The notes under the pieces are model-generated. The model was not told the DNA's origin and did not search any database. It was given only the letters and a program-made list of their open reading frames with translations. A stretch of DNA of 26,686 nt from Psilocybe azurescens (Eukaryota > Basidiomycota > Agaricomycetes > Agaricales > Agrocybaceae). Location: assembly GCA_023853785.1 (NCBI GenBank), contig JAJIRX010000678.1, positions 1 to 26,686 on the forward strand, in the 5' to 3' direction. Position numbers and translations under genes: made by a program. This document shows positions 20,831 through 26,686 of this stretch, in pieces (position 1 is the first letter of the stretch; each line of letters opens with the position of its first letter).

Positions 20831-21911
20831 ATGCCAGCTACTCCCACCCCTCCGGACCCTCCCTCAAGCCTCATTCCTGCTCAACTGGAAGGCAAAGGCT
20901 TGATCAAGTAACTGCCAGAAAATCATATTTTGTTCTGGCAGAAATTGCAATCTCAGCACATTGTTATCCTGGTAAAGTGTTCAGCATTTCTGAATTTCAA
21001 ACAGTTAACATCATATCTACACTTAGATGCAATAGAATACATCAACAGGGGAATTGCAAGTGGCAATGAGCCTTTCTCCAGAAAACAAAGGGATCTAGTA
21101 GCATTTGCCTATCGTAAAATGGTTCTCCCTCTGAGAAAGATTTGGCATACACTCCCAATCATGAGAAATGGTTCAGATCATCTGTGTATTCATTTACTTC
21201 CACGGTTCCAAAAAGTTATCATGCAACGGGCAACCCTCTATTCTAGAAAATACTTTCTCTTCTGGACTCCAGAATGATTCCCTTAGCTGACAGCGATGAA
21301 GCCAATGTTTTTATTTAAAGTTGTACATCATTTCCATCTTTTTCTTGACTAAATTCATTAAAAGTATTTGTTGGCAGGAAAGGAGACTTCCACCGATATC
21401 TATGTGAACTTGATCCAGACAGATTTGTTCACAATTGAAACAACTCTCATATGGCCTATAGAGATGCCTGGAATATAGCAGCCACGTCTTTTCACCCTCT
21501 ACATCCTCTTCGGTTATCAGTTGCTCTGAATTATTCAGCTTATTTTCAAGACATCTATCCATCCACCTTTTTGCCATTGAAGTATCAAAAGCTGCTTTTG
21601 ATGCTGGTCTTGTTCAGCTTAGAAGAACCGATTCAGACCAATATTCACACTACAAGGAAAGCATAAATCTTATGCTTCTTCATTTAAAGAATTTGGTGGC
21701 ATGGGCAGACGGTGATCATATTCAACAGCGAGTTGATCTATTTAACTCTACAATGGGTATTTGGTGCTATTATTTCTATAAGAGTACAGCTAAATATTCA
21801 TTTACAGAAAACTTTGATACTGATAATGATACTGTGGTTGAGGATGATGACGATGATGTCGAAATTCTTTTATTTGATCCAGCCTCCATCATGGAATCCT
21901 TCCACATTTAA
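20831..21911 (+). pseudogene. Divergent 14-3-3 protein gene, frame-broken
   Basis: A 14-3-3 phosphopeptide adaptor reads through three exons. Start MPATPTPPDPPSS at 20831, then SYFVLAEIAISAHCYP; intron 20972-21026; DAIEYINRGIASGNEPFSRK, RDLVAFAYRKMVLPLRKIW, later MIPLADSDEANVF; intron about 21320-21377; KGDFHRYLCEL, MAYRDAWNIAATSF, HPLRLSVALNYSAYFQDIY, IEVSKAAFDAGLVQL, SHYKESINLMLLHLKNLVAW, then an acidic tail DNDTVVEDDDDDVEI. Binding-groove residues match human zeta positions R56, R127, Y128, N173 and N224; K49 is Arg. Fungal 14-3-3 proteins are usually almost invariant, so this is a highly diverged paralogue. Lesions: frame changes near 20905, 21250, 21312 and 21571, and an in-frame TGA at 21436-21438. 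It lies head to head with the Plavaka transposase, 335 bp away. Confidence 0.84.
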
Positions 21912-22560
21912 TCATATTTATATTCTGCTTTTGCTTTGCCACATAGCTTTCCACACTCGCTTACAAATTACACTCACTACTATCTGACTACCATTCTTTG
22001 ACTTTTGCTAAATGTTTAGTTTTGTTGATAATAAAATGATTTATTCTAAATGTTTATTGGAACAGTGTGGAGAAAGGTCAGTTAAATGTAAGAATAACAA
22101 GCATAGCAAATTATAGTGGTAAGAGACTGCAAAAGGATATTAACAACTGCTCTGGACAGCAATTGATGACAGTAGAGTATCTGTCCTAGAAACATGAGCT
22201 GCATCCTGCCAGGTGTCAGCGTCGTTTCAGCATTCCTGTAGAATATTGATTGCAGAATCTGAGAGCAGACATATCAGTTGTGCACCAATCAAGAGTAAAT
22301 TTATTAGATGCACCTCTGTAGTCATCACCAGGTGTTTCTAGCCAATGACCACAAATCTCAGTCAGTGTCTCATTGGCTACGTCACATATGGCTGCTTGCT
22401 CACCTATATTTCCTTATTAGTGCTGTGACCAAATCTACGAGGCGTGTCTGCGTAGATTTGGTCACAGAAAATTCATATCTAAATGGGGAAGTTTAGGGCA
22501 GAAGTGAGGCCTGAAGTGAAGGTCAACAAACAAGCCAGATGAATATAGGTGCAGACAAGA
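21912..22560. other. Non-coding stretch containing a perfect hairpin
   Basis: No supported coding frame. The only structured element is the 17-bp inverted repeat at 22423-22467. The remainder has ordinary AT-rich composition. Confidence 0.5.
22423..22467. repeat. Perfect 17-bp inverted repeat (hairpin), 11-nt loop
   Basis: Left arm CTGTGACCAAATCTACG (22423-22439) and its exact reverse complement (22451-22467) enclose an 11-nt loop. The arms have no mismatch. There is no T-run after the stem, so a terminator reading is not supported. It could be a transposon terminus, a tiny palindromic insertion or a cruciform-forming site. Confidence 0.9.
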
Positions 22561-23166
22561 CACTAAGGTTGACGTACCTCCACTCATAAGATCATCCACT
22601 AGAGAGTCTATGTCTTTATCATCCACGTATTCCTCATGATTATCACTCCTGCAGTGAGATTCTTCATTATTGTCAAATTTTCTTGCTGTTCAGGTTGCCA
22701 GTGGCGCTGTCCAAGTCGAAGTCATCGTGTGGTCAACTATCTTCTTTTTGAGTCAGCAGTCAACCTGTCTCAGAGGCTGTTGACAAACAAACGCAATTGA
22801 GTCAACTTAACAATCTGACAACAGCCTGCCAGAACTTGAGCAGTAAACTTCGACTGTGGAATCTCTCATCTATCGGTCTCTGGATCCGACTTTGTGTCAT
22901 CAATATCTATGTGCAGGGCAGGGTGCTTTTGCTTAGGTGGTTTCTGTTGACTCTTCTGAGTCGGTGATGGACGTTGGCCTAATCGTAGTTGGATCAGGTT
23001 GGTGAGTGCTTGTTTGATTGATATAGAATGTAATCTTACTGGATGAACTTACCAGGGCTTTATTTTTTGGTTTGGCCCTTTCACAATCACAGGTCCATTG
23101 TCCTCGTCTAGGTGAGTAAGTATTCAGTGGAATCATACTCAAATTACTCCGATTACTGACCTCCAT
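22560..23166 (-). pseudogene. Unidentified minus-strand gene remnant, basic then acidic
   Basis: From 23166 downwards: MEVSNRSNLSMIPLNTYSP, RRGQWTCDCERAKPKNKAL ending at a GTAAGT donor (about 23053), then in another frame QRPSPTQKSQQKPPKQKHPA followed by HIDIDDTKSDPETDR and a stop. Further down an acidic stretch reads DDFDLDSATGNLNSKK and, shifted, DNNEESHCRSDNHEEYVDD, KDIDSLVDDLMSGG, ending at a GTACGT donor near 22575. Alternating basic and acidic low-complexity blocks suggest a nuclear protein or a transposon-encoded accessory protein. I do not recognise it. Frameshifts are present. Confidence 0.4.
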
Positions 23167-23273
23167 TGAGTTCGTTATCAGTCTTCGTGCTCGATTTCCC
23201 TTCGTTGTATGATATATCGGAACACGCTCGCTGACATTTACCTCTTCCTCCCTCTTCCTCCTGCTCCCTCATC

Positions 23274-24136
23274 ATGTCTATGTCTGTCTTCACCTTCATC
23301 TTTACCCCTCCGTCTCCATCATCGTCAACAGCGCCCCAAATCCACCACCACCACTGTCCCAAAACCCCACCGCACAGCACCGCCCTATAACCTCACCCTC
23401 ACGCACTTTGCGATGGAGCTCAGTCGAGCTCGACCTCAAGCTGCGCAGCAGCCACCCAGCCTCAAGCTCCCGCTGCTGGCCATCAACCTGGCCACACTCC
23501 CCATGCCGCTGAAGCGCAAATCAACGTTCCTGAACACGCTGTCACGGCTGGTGTCGCGATGTCGGGCAAGGCATATTGACAGGGCACGGGTGGTTGGCGC
23601 GGGGCAGAATGTCAACGGTGGGGGTGGGAAGGGCAACGCCAGCGAAGGAGAGCGCAGATCTGTTGGATCGTTCGTGGCGCTGAGTGCGGGTGCGGGTGCG
23701 GGTGCGAGTGTTGATTTGAATGGCAGCACTACTGCTACTACAACTACAACTACCTCTCCTGACGGCACCAGCACCCCTATAACCCAGATTCCGAGAACAC
23801 CGAATCAGCCACACCATCGACAACAACGACGATCCTGCACCACACGAACACAACGCCCTCGTCCTCCGCGCGGCGTACTTGACGTCCCTGTCTAACATGC
23901 CCACTCTGAGGACGAACCGGCTGTGGAAATGCTTCGTGCGGGTGCAGACGGATACTACGATCGCGGCGTACCTGGTGTCCTGTCCAACATGCCCGCTCTG
24001 AGGACGAACTGGTTGTGGAAGTGCTTCGTGCGGGTGCAGACGGATACTGCGATCGCGGCATACCTGACGTCCTGTCCAACATGCCCGCTCTGAGGACGAA
24101 CCGGCTGTGGAAGTGCTTCGTGCAGGTGTAGACGGA
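23274..24136 (+). pseudogene. PX-domain-like fragment, probably N-terminus of a PX/AGC kinase
   Basis: ATG at 23274 opens MSMSVFTFIFTPPSPSSS, then the frame changes. PX-like pieces follow: LRWSSVELDLKLRSSHP (23415-23465, where PX domains have RRYSxF...L...L), PSLKLPLLAINLATLPMPL and KRKSTFLNTLSRLVSRC (23457-23560), a Gly/Ser/Thr-rich loop, then LRAAYLTSLSNMPTLRTNRLW (about 23863-23930), the usual PX C-terminal helix. PX domains bind phosphoinositides. In basidiomycetes a PX domain can precede an AGC kinase domain, and such a kinase begins at about 26263, so the two parts may belong to one gene split by the chitin synthase segment. The segment is GC-rich and frame-broken. Confidence 0.55.
23870..24136 (+). 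repeat. 92-bp tandem repeat, about 2.9 copies, in the PX C-terminal helix
   Basis: Units start AACATGCCC at 23894, 23986 and 24078, exactly 92 bp apart, and carry CTCTGAGGACGAAC, GGAAGTGCTTCGTGC and GCAGACGGATACT. The third copy stops at GACGGATA, where chitin synthase sequence begins. Because 92 is not a multiple of 3, each copy shifts the frame. Confidence 0.93.
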
Positions 24137-25975
24137 TAGCCTGTGCAATTATCTTCGTTCTTAAATCCAAAAATCAGAAGAAAATCAATTCGCATCGCTG
24201 GCTTTTCAATGCTATCGGAAAAATGCTCCAAGTGGGTGTTAAAATACATTTTAATCGTTTGGTATATTGACTGTCAGACGTATACAGCCTGAGGTCTGTG
24301 TACTCATCGGTGCAGCCACTAAACCGAGTCACAAGTCTATCTTCTATTTTGGGAAGCTTTCTACAACGATCCTAATCTTGGAGGATGTTGCGGTAAGCAT
24401 CTCTAGGCCTCTTTTCATGTGTCCTCAAACTTAATCATAACAGGTGAGATTCATGACATGATAAAGGGTGGCAAGAAGCTTCTCGATCCTCTCGTTGCCG
24501 CCCAAAACTTCGAATATAAAATATCCAATATTTTGGGCGAGTCCTTTTGTGGCAACAGAAGTCATTGCTTGCTGACATAGTCCTGCAGACAAACCGCTAA
24601 AGTAGCTTTGGCTATGTGTCAGTGCTGCCTGGTGCATTTTCCACGTATCGTTTCTAGGTGATCCTAGGTAGACCATTGGAACAATACTTCCATGGTGATC
24701 ACTCACTGGCTGATCGTCTGGGACAAAAGGGTATCTACGGAATGAACATCTTTACCAAGAATATGTTTTGGGTAAATTTGACTTTTCCTTTTCTCGCGAT
24801 TCCCAGTCTAACTCTTTTTATTTTTTATTTATTTAGCCGAGGATCGTATTCTTTGCTTTGAGCTTGTCGCAATGGCTGGAGAGCGCTGGCCGCTTACCTA
24901 TGTCAAGCCAAGCAAGGCGGAAACAGATGTAGCAGAAATTGCGGTTGAACTAATAGGCCAACGCCGACGATGGTTGAATGGTTCTTTTGCGGTTTCAGTC
25001 GTAAGTTTCTGTCTATATAATGCAAAATCAAAGTTAATGGATTCTTCTACAGCATGCTCTTGCCCATTTCTTTGCATTTTATAAATTTAGCTACGGCTCT
25101 ATTCACATGATATTTCTTCATATTCAGGCTTTGGTACTTCATTTCTGCTTCCACACCTTGTGTCTTGTATCTGACATTAAGTAAATAGTACAACTTTTTC
25201 TCTCTCGTGTTTTTATGGTTTATTGGCCAATTTGTGGCTGACGTTCAGTATCATCATCGACCATCTACCGGCACAGAACATCTTCATTTTCGGCAATCTA
25301 GAAATCGCGTGATGAATCCATGCTCTTGAGGCATTTCTTTCTCTCACACTACATCTTCAGACTCATTGGGTAAATTTGGTTCAAATGGTTGTACTACTGC
25401 GTTCCTAGCACTTCAGTTCGTGATGGGCTTTGGGCAATCGACCGAAGGGTGAGCGAATTCCATATGCAATCACACTATGGTATGTCTTTTCTTACTTTTC
25501 CATGCTATATATACCTTCTTATCTATTGTTCTGATATCTCTAAAGGGTCTACGCCTTCCTCGCTGTATACCTTTTAGTGTGCTCTGTTTGGTTAACAGTT
25601 TTGTCTTTCAAGGTAATTTCATTCGATTTTTCTGTGAATGATTAACCGATTTTTTAGCAACTTCCCTCGCAAATACAAGGGAAGTCTTTCCAAGATGCCA
25701 TCTTCAATACGATTTTGAGTCCCTTATCCGCTGCCATTGTATCACATTTGGTATCTATATCATTACATCATTCCTGTGTGTGGGTTCTATCATTTGTAGT
25801 TCGTTAAACAGGAAGGTTAATATCTTGTTATAGCGTGATCCTTGGCACATGTTTTCAAGTTTCCTTCAATATCTGTGTCTTGCTCCAATTTTCACCAACG
25901 TCCTTAACGTCTATGCGTTCTGCAATCTACACGATGTATGTCTTCAAAGGACAGCAACGTCCGACAAAGTCGAAC
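24137..25975 (+). pseudogene. Chitin synthase (GT2 family) fragment, frame-broken, N-terminus missing
   Basis: Homology starts abruptly at [20 protein letters not shown] and follows the chitin synthase order: FNAIGKMLQ / PEVCVLIGAATKPSHKS / [20 protein letters not shown] / [20 protein letters not shown] / FGYVSVLPGAFSTYRF / [19 protein letters not shown] / [11 protein letters not shown] / [14 protein letters not shown] (catalytic EDR and QRRRW motifs present), then C-terminal membrane segments LANLWLTFSIIIDHLPAQN, ALGNRPKGERIPYAITLW, VYAFLAVYLLVCSVWLTVL and [19 protein letters not shown] to [13 protein letters not shown]. Introns: 24232-24287, 24393-24443, 24537-24588, 24772-24836, 25001-25052 and more. 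Lesions: frame changes near 24142, 24345, 24603, 24768 and 25380-25430, and TAG at 24655-24657. The enzyme makes chitin at the plasma membrane; this copy lacks the N-terminal part and cannot be functional as read. Confidence 0.92.
24537..24588 (+). other. GC-AG intron in the chitin synthase fragment
   Basis: Joining ...KISNIL to DKPLK, as the family requires, needs the donor GCGAGT at 24537 and the acceptor CCTGCAG ending at 24588, with a CTGAC branch-like site near 24572-24576. The intron is 52 nt. GC donors are a known minor class; here a GT to GC change in a decaying copy is equally likely. Confidence 0.6.
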
Positions 25976-26686
25976 AATACGACGGACTCCACTGTTAGTA
26001 CCACCATCGCTGCCACTACCTCTACAACTGGGACCTCAACCACACAGCTGGATCTTGCAGCGCCGGCGAGGAGGGCCCGAAGATGAAGACGTATCGTTGT
26101 CATCTGCTGCGCCCAAGAGCCGCAGTCGGTGGCGGGGCACAAGAAGCGGGGGTTGTCCGGGTCCACCCAAAGACAAGAAAAGTAACGCCAAGGACAGAAA
26201 CAGCACCTCCACCTCCAACGCCGCCTCCAAGGATAACATCAAAGAACTGCGAAAATGTGCAGCGCAAAGTCATGATCAACGACTTTGAGATGATGCACGT
26301 GCTCAGCAAGGCTGCGCGCAGGCAAAGTGCTGCTCGTGCAGCATAAGACAATGCAGGACCTCTTCGGCTGAAGGCCATCACGAGCGCCATGTGCTGGCGC
26401 ACCAGGAAGTGCAGCATACGCTCATGGAGCAGGCAGTGGTACTGAAGCGCATGACGGCGGAGGGACGATCCGTTTGTGGTCAAGCTGTGATGGAGCTTCC
26501 ATGATAAGGAGAATTTGTTTTTGGTCATGGTATGTGCTTTTTCTTTTCTTCTTCCTATTCTTTATTTTCTCTCCTGGTTTAAGTTTAAAGCCTGACCTTT
26601 TTTTTTCGTGTTTCTTTGCAGGACTTCTATCCTGGCGGCGACCTCGCGATGCAGCTCGCGCGGTTCTACAACACCGAGATCGTCAA
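25976..26686 (+). pseudogene. AGC-family Ser/Thr kinase, N-lobe, frame-broken, runs off window
   Basis: A Ser/Thr/Lys-rich leader (about 25980-26260) leads to RKVMINDFEMMHVLSK (26263), AGKVLLVQHKTMQDLF (Gly-loop end and the VLLV strand), LKAIT (the catalytic Lys position), RHVLAHQEVQHTLMEQAV (helix C with the conserved Glu), LKRMTAEG, DPFVVKL, then WSFHDKENLFLVM to 26529. Intron 26530-26621. Then DFYPGGDLAMQLARFYNTEIV at the edge. Basidiomycete AGC kinases have the same order, with Trp-Trp in KLWWSF. Here the first Trp codon is TGA (CTG TGA TGG, about 26486-26491), frames shift near 26312 and 26365, and about ten residues between QLA and RFY are missing. It is probably the continuation of the PX fragment. 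The catalytic loop lies outside the window. Confidence 0.85.

Noticed and set aside
22423..22482. Helitron 3' terminus
   Set aside because: Hairpin and CTAA spacing fit, but the stem and loop are longer than usual, the base after CTAA is A instead of T, and no Rep/helicase sequence is seen in the window. Kept only as a finding of low weight.
23542..24249. Minus-strand frame of 235 codons
   Set aside because: It spans the 92-bp tandem repeat and the start of the chitin synthase on the opposite strand, and has Arg/Ser/Thr repeat composition only.
24431..24706. Minus-strand frame of 91 codons
   Set aside because: It is the antisense shadow of the chitin synthase exons, whose plus-strand sequence matches the family closely.

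Overview
The window is nuclear DNA of a filamentous basidiomycete, most likely an Agaricomycete. Coding stretches are cut by many short introns (about 45-75 nt) with fungal GTRNGT/YAG borders. It carries a Plavaka-family DNA transposon, which is typical of Agaricomycetes, and chitin synthase, O-methyltransferase, AGC-kinase and P-loop GTPase sequences of basidiomycete type. There are no bacterial operons, CRISPR arrays or rRNA genes. Composition is patchy: the two ends are GC-rich and the middle, roughly 5.4-22.5 kb, is AT-rich.

Layout: (1) 49-3652 (+), a COMT-type O-methyltransferase with a Ser/Pro-rich C-terminal extension, open at the left edge and broken by several frameshifts. (2) 3653-5368, no convincing gene. 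(3) 5369 to about 9370 (+), a fungal G-domain protein (GRANAGKTT, DSPG) whose conserved exons run into a 2-kb, 70-bp-period tandem array, with further open exons beyond it. (4) 9.8-13.9 kb, a repeat field: TGGAC-rich dispersed repeats, a Pol III (tRNA-like) SINE head, GC-skewed minisatellites, and a 1.8-kb block studded with GTGATCGC-like motifs. (5) 14.1-14.85 kb, two small unidentified multi-exon reading frames on opposite strands. (6) 16449-20496 (-), a decayed but nearly full-length Plavaka transposase. (7) 20831-21911 (+), a divergent 14-3-3 gene, head to head with the transposase. (8) 22.4-23.2 kb, a 17-bp perfect hairpin and an unidentified minus-strand remnant. (9) 23274-26686 (+), a mosaic: a PX-domain-like segment ending in a 92-bp tandem repeat, then about 1.8 kb of chitin synthase with its introns, then the N-lobe of an AGC kinase that leaves the window.

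The most unusual feature is the array at 6867-8876. Each 70-bp unit reads as a complete fungal intron of about 67 nt (GTAAGT...CTGAT...CAG) followed by exactly three bases of the form NNT. All 29 modules keep acceptor, NNT and donor. The two N positions are the most variable in the unit. Upstream and downstream exons are both in phase 0, so each 3-nt piece would be one sense codon if spliced as a micro-exon. Otherwise it is an array of near-zero-length (recursive) splice sites. No splicing evidence is available here.

Almost every recognisable gene carries single-base frameshifts or stops relative to its family. Either the locus is a pseudogene graveyard next to transposons, or the assembly has uncorrected long-read indels. 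The sequence alone cannot settle this. Some lesions (a missing segment in the kinase, a 92-bp tandem duplication, a microsatellite expansion) are hard to explain as base-calling errors.
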